DNA of 39,698 nucleotides from LMUY01 sp964246185 (GTDB lineage Bacteria > Pseudomonadota > Alphaproteobacteria > Acetobacterales > Acetobacteraceae), in the NCBI GenBank assembly GCA_964246185.1, contig CAXTPP010000013.1, positions 1 through 39,698 of the forward strand, written 5' to 3'. Under the pieces are notes generated by a model, which worked only from the letters and a program-made list of their open reading frames with translations, searched no databases and was not told where the DNA came from. Positions within the stretch are counted from its first letter, which is position 1; every line of letters begins with the position of its first letter. Below, in pieces: positions 9,501 to 16,954 of this stretch. The translations under genes and the position numbers were made by a program.

Positions 9501-9785
9501 GCCGAGCGCCATGACAACGCATCCAGCCGGGACGCGATCTTCCAGGCCTGCCTGATGCGGTTCCGCCCCATCATGATGACCACCGCCGCGGCGTTGCTGG
9601 GAGCGTTGCCGCTGGCGCTGGCCTACGGCAACGGCGCCGAGCTGCGCCGCCCGCTCGGCATCTCCATCGTGGGCGGGCTGCTGCTCAGCCAGGTGCTGAC
9701 GCTGTATACGACGCCGGCGGTCTACCTGCTGCTGGACCGGCTGCGCCTGCGGCGTGCCGCACCGGCGCCCGGCCTGGCCGAATGA
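6522..9785 (+). CDS. mdtC: RND multidrug efflux permease, second subunit (MdtC)
   Basis: The second RND permease of the pair. The start is a GTG at 6522 that overlaps the mdtB stop (GTGA) and gives the expected N-terminus (NISAPFINRPIATTLLTLAI). The reading frame is open far upstream inside mdtB, but that extension is not real. Proton-relay residues are kept: Asp401-Asp402 in TGFVVDDAIVVLEN and the KKN motif in GIVKKNAILMIDFA. At 1087 residues it is about 50 longer than usual. The excess is an Ala/Ser/Thr/Gly-rich insert at about residues 772-838, just before MVPLSAVARF in the second periplasmic half. Its paralogue MdtB has only a few residues there. The stop overlaps the start of the outer membrane factor gene. 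Confidence 0.92.
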   Translation: MNISAPFINRPIATTLLTLAILAAGALAYFQLPVASLPAVDFPTISVQAQLPGADPETVATSLASPLERHLGQIADVTEMTSQSQVGQARINLQFGLNRNINGAARDVQAAINAARADLPTNLLSNPIYRKVNPADSPILIVSLTSSTLTRGQIYDAASNVLQQQLSQVPGVGQVFLNGSALPAVRVELQPQALFKYGIGLEDVRASLASANANSPKGIVELGPQRLQIYTNDQAGHAADYRPLIIAYRNGAAVHLTDLATVEDSVQDLRNLGLADGKPAVLVIVFKEPGANVVQTVDAIKAMVPTLVATLPRGIDLHIASDRTITIRASLADTEATLLVAVALVTLVVWVFLRNASATLIPMVAVPVSVIGTFGAMYLLGFSLDNLSLMALTISTGFVVDDAIVVLENISRHMEDGMPRRQAALQGASEVGFTIVSITLSLIAVFLPILLMGGIVGRLFREFAVTLSLAILVSLVVSLTTTPMLCALFLRPGKPPAGYPRQRRSFGQRAQELYGRTLAWTLQHNLLVLAVLLATVALNVMLIVAIPKGFFPTQDTGLLIGSLQADQSISFQAMSRKLTQMMSIVQRDPAVGSVIGFTGAGGGGAASQTNTGSVFVTLKDKGERDSLDVVTTRMRRALASVPGGRLILVPAQDIRVGGRQANAAYQYTLQGDSTAEVFEFAPKLLAALQRDPALTDVNSDQQEAGLESQITIDRPTAARLGLTTQQIDNTLYDAFGQRSVSTIYNPLNQYHVVMEVAPEYWQNPDILQQVWVSTSGGTPTGTAATNAPSGTVKGAKAAAATANGINNSERNAAQNALAASGSSTASSGAAVSTGQETMVPLSAVARFSHGHTALSVNHQSQFVAATISFNLAPGRSLSDAQAAIARAVADLHLPGDLTGGFAGTAQVFQQSLDSEGVLVAAALLAVYIVLGVLYESFVHPVTILSTIPSASVGAVVALMLLNTEFSIIAVIGVILLIGIVKKNAILMIDFALHAERHDNASSRDAIFQACLMRFRPIMMTTAAALLGALPLALAYGNGAELRRPLGISIVGGLLLSQVLTLYTTPAVYLLLDRLRLRRAAPAPGLAE

Positions 9786-11407
9786 GGCTGCGCCTATGCC
9801 GCCTTTTTCTTACGCCGTCAGCGGCGGGGCTGCTGCTCGCGCTCGCCGCCTGCATGGTCGGGCCTGACTACCACCGCCCGCGTGCGATCGGCGCCGGGCT
9901 GCCGTTCAAGGAAGCGCCGCCCGGCTGGATCGTCGCGCAGCCGGAGGACGCGGCGGACAAGGGGGCGTGGTGGACGATCTACCATGACCCGCTGCTGGAT
10001 CAGCTGGAGCGGCAGGTCGCGGTCAACAACCAGAACGTGAAGGTGTTCGAGGCGCAGTTCCGCCAAGCCCAGGCGACCGTGGACATCGCCCGCTCCGCCC
10101 TGTTCCCGACGCTCAACGGCTCTGCCACGGTCACGCGGTCGTTCAGCGGCTTCGGCGGCGGTGGCGGGAGTGCAGCTGGTTCCGGAACCACGGCCACCGG
10201 GCTCGGCGGCGTCACGGGCACCGCGCTGGGTGGCACCGCCGCCAACACCCTGACCAGCACCGGCCAGACTACAGGCGCGGCCACGGGCACGACTGGCGCC
10301 GGCACGGCCGTCGGCAGCAGCGCCGGCAGGGCCAGCACACTTTACTCCCTGGAAGGCGCGGCCAACTGGGATTTGGACGTATGGGGCCGCATCCGCCGCC
10401 AGATCGAGAGCAACGTGGCCGCGGCCCAGGTCAGCGCGGCCGACCTGATCAACGCCACCCTATCTGCGCAGGCCCTGCTCGCAACCTACTACTTTGAGCT
10501 GCGCAGCCAGGATGCGCTGGACCAGCTCCTGTCCGACACGGTCAAGGCCTACGCCGATGCGCTGCGGATCACGCAGAACGAGTACGATGCCGGCATCGTC
10601 AGTTCGGCCAACGTGTCGGCGGCGGAGACGCAGCTCGACAGCACGAAGGCGCTGCTGGTGAACGTCGGCGTGCTGCGCGCGCAATACGAGCACGCCATTG
10701 CCGTGCTTGTCGGCGCCCCGCCCGCCGCGCTCAGCATCGCGCCGGGCAAGCAGCCGGCCGACGTGCCGGTGGCGCCCGGCGTGCTGCCGTCGCTGCTGCT
10801 GCAGCGCCGCCCCGACATATCGGCGGCTGAGCGCGCGATGGCGGCGCAGAACGCGTTGATCGGGGTGCAGGTCGCGGCCTTCTACCCCAACATCAGCCTC
10901 TCGGCGTTGTATGGTTACTCCGGCAACCCGCTCGGCTCGCTGATCCAGGCGGCGAACCGGTTCTGGTCATTGGGCGCCTCCGCCACCGAGACGCTGTTCG
11001 AGGGCGGGCTGCGCAACTCCGAGGTTGCGGCCGCCAGCGCGGCCTATGACGCCAGCGTCGCCGCCTACCGCCAGACGGTGCTGACCGCGTTCCAGCAGGT
11101 GGAGGACGAGCTTGCCGCGTTGCGCATCCTGGAGCAGCAGAAGGCGGCGACGGATATCGCGGTGCGTTCGGCGCAACGCTCGGTGGACCTGGCGATCAAT
11201 ACCTACCGTGCCGGCACCGCCGTTTATACCGCCGTCATCATCCAGCAGACGGCGCTGCTCACCGAGCAGCAGATCGACCTTGCCTTACAGGAGCAGCGCC
11301 TGGTTTCCAGCGTCCTGCTGGTGCAGGCCCTGGGCGGCGGCTACAGCACCCGGGACCTGCCATCCAGGGATTCGTTGCAGGAGGGATTGCCGTTCCTGAA
11401 GTATTAG
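9782..11407 (+). CDS. RND outer membrane factor lipoprotein (NodT/OprM family)
   Basis: The outer-membrane channel of the tripartite pump, and the last gene of the operon (ATGA overlap with mdtC). It has 541 residues: a signal peptide with lipobox LAAC (Cys24), the family opening CMVGPDYHRP, two outer-membrane-efflux repeats with long helical coiled regions, and the NWDLDVWGRI and LLQRRPDISAAERAM signatures. Residues about 121-183 are a Gly/Ala/Thr/Ser-rich insert placed where the first membrane beta-strands and outer loop should lie, which explains the extra length. Codon use matches the neighbours. Predicted partners are MdtA, MdtB and MdtC. A second, TolC-like channel is encoded at 33504-34895. 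Confidence 0.92.
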   Translation: MRLRLCRLFLTPSAAGLLLALAACMVGPDYHRPRAIGAGLPFKEAPPGWIVAQPEDAADKGAWWTIYHDPLLDQLERQVAVNNQNVKVFEAQFRQAQATVDIARSALFPTLNGSATVTRSFSGFGGGGGSAAGSGTTATGLGGVTGTALGGTAANTLTSTGQTTGAATGTTGAGTAVGSSAGRASTLYSLEGAANWDLDVWGRIRRQIESNVAAAQVSAADLINATLSAQALLATYYFELRSQDALDQLLSDTVKAYADALRITQNEYDAGIVSSANVSAAETQLDSTKALLVNVGVLRAQYEHAIAVLVGAPPAALSIAPGKQPADVPVAPGVLPSLLLQRRPDISAAERAMAAQNALIGVQVAAFYPNISLSALYGYSGNPLGSLIQAANRFWSLGASATETLFEGGLRNSEVAAASAAYDASVAAYRQTVLTAFQQVEDELAALRILEQQKAATDIAVRSAQRSVDLAINTYRAGTAVYTAVIIQQTALLTEQQIDLALQEQRLVSSVLLVQALGGGYSTRDLPSRDSLQEGLPFLKY

Positions 11408-11449
11408 GTTGCGCGCAACGATGGGTCCATCGAGAATGACCGTCGAGCG

Positions 11450-11630
11450 AGCAAGGCCAGAAGCTCCGCCTCTGGACTCCGCCAAAGGCGAGCCTTTGGA
11501 ATCCTTTTGTTTAATGAAACGGTTTCCAAAGACCCCAGGTCTTTGGCGGGTCTGGGCGGAGTGGCCTCAAGGTTCCGATTGCCTCCTTCAGGCAATTGGA
11601 ATGGCTACGGAGGGAGAGCCCAGCCTTGCT
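11450..11630 (+). repeat. palindromic intergenic element, copy 1 (interrupted)
   Basis: A 181-base palindromic element bounded by inverted ends AGCAAGGC (11450-11457) and GCCTTGCT (11623-11630). Inside are long complementary arms: CTCCGCCAAAGGCGAGCCTT on the left pairs with the region of TTCCAAAGACCCCAGGTCTT and GGCGGGTCTGGGC on the right. The same layout occurs at 20258-20379 in the same orientation. This copy carries about 60 extra bases (11558-11617) exactly in the loop of its right-hand terminal hairpin. The extra DNA contains its own 10-base-pair stem (CCGATTGCCT, 11575-11584, with AGGCAATTGG, 11590-11599). It lies directly downstream of the efflux operon and could end its transcript. 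Confidence 0.8.
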
Positions 11631-11674
11631 CTCTAACCTGATAGGCTTTGGCGGCGCACGGCGGAGACGGTGGA

Positions 11675-12445
11675 ATGAGCGAGTTCGCAAGCTACCCCAG
11701 CCTGCATGGCCGGGTCGTGTTCATCTCCGGCGGCGCCACCGGCATCGGCGCGTCCCTGGTGGGGCATTTCGCCCGGCAAGGCGCACGGGTGGCGTTCGTG
11801 GACGTGGCGGAGGCCGCCGGGCACGCGCTGGTTGCGAGCCTTGCCGCCGAGGGTGCGCCCGCGCCGCTGTTCCTGCCAGTGGACCTGCGAGACATCGCAG
11901 CTTTGCAACGGGCGGTGACGGAGACTGGCGAGCGACTGGGCGCGGTGACGGTGCTGCTGAACAACGCCGCGCACGACGAGCGCCACCGCATCGAGGACGT
12001 GACGGTGGCGTTCTGGGAGGACCGGATGCAGGTCAACCTGCGGCACCAGTTCTTCGCGACCCAGGCGGTGCTGCCGATGATGCGTGCGGCGGGCGGCGGC
12101 TCGATCATCAACATGGGCTCGGTCAGCTGGCACATCGGCCAGGGCGGCATGCCCGCCTACACCACGGCGAAGGCGGGCATCGAGGGCCTGACCCGCGGGC
12201 TGGCGCGCGACCTCGGGCCGGACCGCATCCGCGCCAACTGCATCATCCCCGGCTGGATCATGACGCAGCGCCAGGTGGAGCGCTGGCTGACGCCGGAAGC
12301 CGAGCGGGAGCTGATGCTGTCGCAGTGCCTGAAGGAGAAGATCTACCCGGCGGACGTGGCTCGGATGGCCCTGTGGCTGGCGGCGGACGACAGCCGGATG
12401 TGCACGAGCCAGACGTGGGTGGTGGATGCGGGGCAGAGTTTCTAG
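11675..12445 (+). CDS. SDR-family sugar 1-dehydrogenase, XylB-like
   Basis: A classical short-chain dehydrogenase of 256 residues. It has the nucleotide-binding motif SGGATGIGA near the N-terminus, NNAA, and the catalytic triad Ser149 (GSVSWH), Tyr162 and Lys166 (YTTAK). Several blocks (DERHRIEDVT, NLRHQFFATQAV, the C-terminal MCTSQTWVVDAG) closely resemble my memory of Caulobacter XylB, an NAD-dependent D-xylose 1-dehydrogenase. Oxidation of an aldose to its lactone is therefore likely, but the sugar is uncertain. The ATG at 11675 gives the usual short N-terminus; an in-frame ATG nine codons upstream would add a poor Gly-rich leader. It stands alone between the repeat and tRNA-Gln. Confidence 0.85.
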   Translation: MSEFASYPSLHGRVVFISGGATGIGASLVGHFARQGARVAFVDVAEAAGHALVASLAAEGAPAPLFLPVDLRDIAALQRAVTETGERLGAVTVLLNNAAHDERHRIEDVTVAFWEDRMQVNLRHQFFATQAVLPMMRAAGGGSIINMGSVSWHIGQGGMPAYTTAKAGIEGLTRGLARDLGPDRIRANCIIPGWIMTQRQVERWLTPEAERELMLSQCLKEKIYPADVARMALWLAADDSRMCTSQTWVVDAGQSF

Positions 12446-12509
12446 GGGGGTGAAGACCCGCTTCCGGGTGCAGGGCGGAATCCTGCGAAGCCGCTGCGGC
12501 AGCATGGAT

Positions 12510-12581
12510 TTGGGGCGGGAGGATTCGAACCTCCGAATGGCGGAATCAAAATCCGCTGCCTTACCGCTTGGCGACGCCCCA
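12510..12581 (-). tRNA. tRNA-Gln (anticodon TTG)
   Basis: On the minus strand a full cloverleaf can be drawn: acceptor TGGGGCG with CGCCCCA, a three-pair D stem, anticodon stem GCGGA/TCCGC around loop TTTTGAT (anticodon TTG, reading CAA), a five-base variable loop and T arm GGAGG-TTCGAAT-CCTCC. The discriminator base is A. CCA is not encoded. It lies 14 bases upstream of the ispE 3' end in window coordinates, on the same strand. Confidence 0.95.
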
Positions 12582-12595
12582 TTGAGCCGCACCCG

Positions 12596-13480
12596 TCAAT
12601 AGGGCGGCCGTAGGCGGTTCGTAAAGGGGCCGGCGCTGGACCACCACTGCGCAGGCAGCCTCCGTCGCGCCGCCACGGACGCTGCCGGGTCCGGGAACAA
12701 GCCGAAGCACGTGGCGCCTGACCCGCTCATCCGGGCCAGCAGGCAGCCTGGCAGCGCGGCCAAGGCGTCCAGCACCGCATGGATGACGGGCGCGATGCGG
12801 CAGGCAGCCTCCTGCAAGTCGTTGGGACAGGTCGCCAGCGCGGCTGCCAGCGCGGCGGCGTCGGGCCAAGCCGTCGGCAACCGGGCCGCCGTGGAGAAGC
12901 CCGGGCCACGCGCCCGGAACACCTCTGCCGTCGATACCGTCACGCCCGGGTTGACCAGCAGCAGCCCGCAAGCCGGCAGGGGCGGCAGCGGCGCAAGCTC
13001 CTCCCCCACCCCCGTCATGCGCGACGGGTGGCTGCTGAGGCACACCGGCACGTCCGCACCCAGGCGCAAGGCCATGGTGCCCAGCGCGTCCAGGTCAGGC
13101 TGCACCTGCCACAGCCGGCACAGCACCCGCAGCGCCGCTGCGGCATCGGCCGACCCGCCGCCGATGCCGGAAGCCACCGGCAGATGCTTCTCCAGAACCA
13201 GCGCGGCCCCGCTTGGCCGGCCCGCCCAGCCCGCCAGCGCGCGGGCGGCGCGCAGCACGAGATTGTCCGGCTCGGCCGTCAGCCCGGCGGCGAACGGCCC
13301 CTCGACGGCCAGCGACAGCTCCGCGGCCGGGCTGGCGTGCAGCACGTCGGCTGCCGGCCCGAATACGACCACGCTGTCGAGCAGATGGTAGCCATCTGCC
13401 TGCCTTCCCGTCACCGCCAAGCTCAGGTTGACCTTGGCCGGCGCCAGCTCCGTCAGCGCCGGCTCCGTCAGGGCGCTCAT
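12596..13480 (-). CDS. ispE: 4-diphosphocytidyl-2-C-methyl-D-erythritol kinase
   Basis: A GHMP-family kinase of 294 residues that phosphorylates CDP-methylerythritol with ATP in the non-mevalonate isoprenoid pathway; cytoplasmic. Visible motifs are the N-terminal substrate loop (APAKVNLSLAVTGRQADGYH), the Gly-rich ATP loop (LPVASGIGGGSADAAAALR) and the C-terminal GHMP motif (ARMSGSGATCFGLF). The ATG at 13480 overlaps the stop of the TPR gene upstream (ATGA), giving the normal N-terminus MSALTEPALTELAPAKVN. A longer open frame upstream lies inside the TPR gene and is rejected. The order ETF-QO, TPR protein, ispE on one strand suggests one transcript ending near tRNA-Gln. Confidence 0.95.
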   Translation of the reverse strand: MSALTEPALTELAPAKVNLSLAVTGRQADGYHLLDSVVVFGPAADVLHASPAAELSLAVEGPFAAGLTAEPDNLVLRAARALAGWAGRPSGAALVLEKHLPVASGIGGGSADAAAALRVLCRLWQVQPDLDALGTMALRLGADVPVCLSSHPSRMTGVGEELAPLPPLPACGLLLVNPGVTVSTAEVFRARGPGFSTAARLPTAWPDAAALAAALATCPNDLQEAACRIAPVIHAVLDALAALPGCLLARMSGSGATCFGLFPDPAASVAARRRLPAQWWSSAGPFTNRLRPPY

Positions 13481-15183
13481 TCGACCCGGCGTGTCGCCGT
13501 GGCTGCTGTCCCGGCGCCGTCGAGCTTGGCCTGCAACGCCTTCTCGTCCTGCGGGTCCGGGTTGAGGATCAGCGCCCGCCGCCACTGGATTTCCGCCTCC
13601 TGCCGCCGGCCCGCGGCGAGGTAGGCGTCGCCGAGATGGCCGTTGATGGCCGAGTCCTCGGGCGACAGCTCGACCGCGCGTTCCAGCATACGGATCGCCC
13701 CGGCCTGGTTTCCTTGCCGCAGCAGCACCCAGCCCAGGCTGTCCACGATGGAGCCGTCATTGGGCCGCTGCGCCATGGCCCGCTCGATCATCTGCTGCGC
13801 CCGGCCCATGTTGCGGCCCTGCTCCGTCCAGGCATAGCCAAGGTAGTTGAGCACGTAGGGCTGGTCCGGCGAGAGGTCCAGCGCACGCAGGAAATCGGCC
13901 TCGGCGCGTGGCCAGTCATGCGCCCGGTCGTAGGCAATGCCTTGCTGGTAGAACAGCATCCAGTCCAGCCGCGCGGGCTGACGCAGCCGCGCGATGGCTC
14001 GCCCATAGGTCACGGCCGCATCGTCGAACTGCCCGTCCGCGCTCTGGATGGATGCCAGCGCCGCCAGCGGCTCCGGCCGTGACGGATACTGGCCCGCGAT
14101 CTGCTCCAGCTGCCGCTTGGCCTCAGCCGTGTGGCCCTGGCGTTGGGCATACCCGGCCAGCCGCAGCTGCACGAGTGCGGCCAATGGATCGGAAGGGGGC
14201 ACCGGGGCGAGGACGGCGGCTGCCGTGCCCCACTGCCGGCTGTTCGCTTCCAGGTCGGCCGACATGAGGCGGGCTGCCGTCAGGTCCGGACGCAACGCCA
14301 GAGCCAGCCGCAACAGCAGCAGGGACAGGTCCGAGGCGTCCTGCTGCTGCTGCAAGGTGCCGGCCAGGGCCAGGTAGGTTTCAGCCAACCCGTCCGCAGC
14401 AGTTGCCACTCTGGCGCCGGCCATGGACTGGAGAAGCGCCGGTTCTGCGATGGAGAGGTCCGGGTTTGCCTCCACCATCGCACGGATCGTGGCGCGCGCC
14501 TCTGCCGGCTGGCCGCTGCGCGCCTGCCAGCTTGCCTCGATGGTGCCAACCTCCAGGTTGGGTGCGCCATCCTCCGCCAGCGCCAAGCGGTAGAGCCGGG
14601 CTGCTTCCGCCTTGCGGCCCGCCTGGTCGTTGATCAGCGCCGCATGCAGGGCGAACACCCCGCGATACCGTGTGCCATCGATCAGCGGGCGCAAGGTGGC
14701 CAATGCCTTGTCCGTGGTGCCGGCGCCCTGCTGCGCCCACGCCTGGAGCAAGGGCCGCAGCACCGCCATGGCGCCATGGCCCGGCAGGCTGGCGAACTTG
14801 GCTTCGGCTGCGTGCCAGTCGCCCGATTTCACGTCGGCATCGGCCAGCAGCAGCGCAGCCGCAGGGTTGGACGGCAACTGGCGCGCCAGGTCCAGCGCTT
14901 GCGGGCGGCCAGCCATGACGGCCGCGGCGAACGCTTCCTGCCGCAGCTCGGCATTGGCCGGGTCAGACTGCAACGCGCGCATGAAATCGTCGGCTGCCGT
15001 GTCCACGTCGGCGCGGCCGAGCGCAAAACGTCCGCTCAGGATGGCCCCGGACGTGCCGCTGATCGGGCGGGAAGCAGGCCCTGGCACATCGGCGGGGTCT
15101 GCTGCCGCGCATGCGGAAAGCAGGCACAAGGCGAGCAGCACGGTGCGGCCAGGGACAAAGGCAAGCTGGGATGGATGAGCCAT
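13477..15183 (-). CDS. tetratricopeptide-repeat lipoprotein
   Basis: A 568-residue exported TPR protein. The N-terminus has a signal peptide with lipobox LLSAC (Cys25) followed by Ala/Asp/Pro-rich sequence. TPR-like helix pairs start near residue 55 (AADDFMRALQSDPANAELRQ) and are clearest in the last third (residues about 420-550; for example GDAYLAAGRRQEAEIQWRRA). It probably serves as a protein-protein scaffold at the inner leaflet of the outer membrane or on the periplasmic face of the inner membrane. Its stop overlaps the ispE start, and 51 bases separate it from the ETF-QO gene upstream. No catalytic domain is visible, and the partner is unknown. Confidence 0.88.
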   Translation of the reverse strand: MAHPSQLAFVPGRTVLLALCLLSACAAADPADVPGPASRPISGTSGAILSGRFALGRADVDTAADDFMRALQSDPANAELRQEAFAAAVMAGRPQALDLARQLPSNPAAALLLADADVKSGDWHAAEAKFASLPGHGAMAVLRPLLQAWAQQGAGTTDKALATLRPLIDGTRYRGVFALHAALINDQAGRKAEAARLYRLALAEDGAPNLEVGTIEASWQARSGQPAEARATIRAMVEANPDLSIAEPALLQSMAGARVATAADGLAETYLALAGTLQQQQDASDLSLLLLRLALALRPDLTAARLMSADLEANSRQWGTAAAVLAPVPPSDPLAALVQLRLAGYAQRQGHTAEAKRQLEQIAGQYPSRPEPLAALASIQSADGQFDDAAVTYGRAIARLRQPARLDWMLFYQQGIAYDRAHDWPRAEADFLRALDLSPDQPYVLNYLGYAWTEQGRNMGRAQQMIERAMAQRPNDGSIVDSLGWVLLRQGNQAGAIRMLERAVELSPEDSAINGHLGDAYLAAGRRQEAEIQWRRALILNPDPQDEKALQAKLDGAGTAATATRRVE

Positions 15184-15234
15184 GGCCGCTAGTTCTACTG
15201 ACCGGCCGGCGGCAAATCCAGCGCCGCCTGCCTG

Positions 15235-16860
15235 CTACATGCCGCCTGGGTAATTTGGCCCGCCGCCGCCCTCGGGCACGTGCCAGTCGATGTTCTGCGT
15301 CGGGTCCTTGATGTCGCACGTCTTGCAGTGAACGCAGTTCTGCGCGTTGATCTGCAGCCGCGGCTCGCCGATCTCCAGATCGACCGCCTCGTACACGCCG
15401 GCCGGGCAGTAGCGCGACTCCGGGCTGCGGTACTCGTCCCAGTTCACGCCCTTCCACCGCGCCGGGTCGCGCAGCCGCAGGTGCACGGGCTGGTTCTCCT
15501 CGTGGTTTGTGTTGCTGATGAATACGGAGCTGAGCTTGTCGAACGTCAGCTTCCCATCGGGCTTGGGATAGGCGATAGGCTGCGCCTTAGCCGCGACGGT
15601 CAGCGTCTGGTTGTCCGCATGGGTATGGCGCATCGTCCAGGGCGCCTTGCCGCGCAGCACGTAGGTGTCCAGCGCGGAGTAGGCGACGCCGCCGTATAGC
15701 CCGAAGCGCGCGAAGGCCGGCCGGAGATTGCGCGCCGACTTCAGCTCGTCCCAGGCCCAGCTCGCCTTCATCTTGTCGGTGAAGCTGGCCGGCTCGGCTG
15801 GCTTGCTGCCGGCCAGCGCTTCAGCGATGGCCTCCGCCGCCACCATGCCGGACTTCATGGCCGTGTGGGTGCCCTTGATCTTCGGCACGTTCAGGAACCC
15901 GGCCGTGTCGCCGATCAGCGCGCCGCCCGGGAAGGTCAGCTTGGGGATGGACTGCAAGCCTCCCTCGCTGAGCGCCCGCGCGCCGTAGCTTATCCGGCGT
16001 CCACCCTCGAAGTGCTTGCGCATCGCCGGGTGAGTCTTGAACCGCTGCATCTCGTCGAACGGCGACAGCCACGGGTTGGCGTAGTCCAGACCTACGACGA
16101 AGCCGTACGACACCATCCGGTCGCCCCAATGATACAGCCACGACCCGCCATAGGTCGCGCTGTCCAGCGGCCAGCCGATGCTGTGCTCGATCAGGCCCGG
16201 CCTGTGCGACTCGGCGGGGATTTCCCATAGTTCCTTGATGCCCAGCGCGTAGGTTTGCGGGTCCTTGCCGTCACGCAGCTTGAACCGCGCCATCAGCTTC
16301 TTGGACAGCGACCCGCGGCAGCCCTCGGCGAACAGGGTGTAGGTCGCGCGCAGTTCCATGCCGGGCTGGTAGTTGCCGCCGTGCTCGCCGCTCTTCTCGA
16401 CGCCCATGTCCCCGGTGGCGATGCCGACGATGCGCCCGTCCTCCTCCAGCAGCTCGGACGCGGCGAAGCCTGGGTAGATCTCGACTCCCATCGCTTCCGC
16501 CTGCTGCCCCATCCAACGCACGACGTTGCTCAGCGACACGATGTAGTTGCCTGCGTTGTGCATCTGCGGCGGCGTCGGCAGCCGGATGGCGCGCTTGGCC
16601 GTGAGATAAAGGAAACGGTCCTCCCCGGCGGGCGTGGTCAGCGGAGCGCTGCGCTCCTGCCAATCGGGCAGCAACTCAGCCAGGGCACGCGGCTCGATGA
16701 CGGCGCCGGACAGGATGTGCGCGCCCACCTCGCCGCCTTTCTCGACCACGCAGACCGATGCATCGGGCGCCAGCTGCTTAAGCCGGATGGCAGCTGCCAA
16801 CCCAGCCGGGCCGGCGCCCACCACCACCACGTCGAATTCCATCGCCTCGCGCTCGGACAT
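15235..16860 (-). CDS. electron transfer flavoprotein-ubiquinone oxidoreductase
   Basis: ETF-QO passes electrons from reduced electron transfer flavoprotein to ubiquinone at the inner membrane, linking fatty-acid and amino-acid oxidation to respiration. It has 541 residues. The FAD-binding motif VVVGAGPAGLAAAIRL is at residues 12-27. Typical quinone and FAD regions follow (GAVIEPRALAELLPDW, TFPGGALIGDTAGFLNVPKI). A C-terminal 4Fe-4S domain has Cys485, Cys509, Cys512 and Cys515 (NCVHCKTCDIKDPTQNIDW). The length fits the family. A GGGAG lies 8 bases before the ATG. The gene is divergent from the glycosylase gene across a 94-base spacer that should hold both promoters. The ETF subunits themselves are not in the window. 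Confidence 0.97.
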   Translation of the reverse strand: MSEREAMEFDVVVVGAGPAGLAAAIRLKQLAPDASVCVVEKGGEVGAHILSGAVIEPRALAELLPDWQERSAPLTTPAGEDRFLYLTAKRAIRLPTPPQMHNAGNYIVSLSNVVRWMGQQAEAMGVEIYPGFAASELLEEDGRIVGIATGDMGVEKSGEHGGNYQPGMELRATYTLFAEGCRGSLSKKLMARFKLRDGKDPQTYALGIKELWEIPAESHRPGLIEHSIGWPLDSATYGGSWLYHWGDRMVSYGFVVGLDYANPWLSPFDEMQRFKTHPAMRKHFEGGRRISYGARALSEGGLQSIPKLTFPGGALIGDTAGFLNVPKIKGTHTAMKSGMVAAEAIAEALAGSKPAEPASFTDKMKASWAWDELKSARNLRPAFARFGLYGGVAYSALDTYVLRGKAPWTMRHTHADNQTLTVAAKAQPIAYPKPDGKLTFDKLSSVFISNTNHEENQPVHLRLRDPARWKGVNWDEYRSPESRYCPAGVYEAVDLEIGEPRLQINAQNCVHCKTCDIKDPTQNIDWHVPEGGGGPNYPGGM

Positions 16861-16954
16861 CGGTCATCTCCCTGTCTCAGAGATAGGTCGGAATGCCGCG
16901 GATGCCAGCTTTGGCAGTGTTGCGCAGGGTGCAAATGCGGCACAGAACGACGGC

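Noticed and set aside
11408..11674. Two short plus-strand frames through palindromic element copy 1.
   Set aside because: They are products of the repeat itself, with no coding features.
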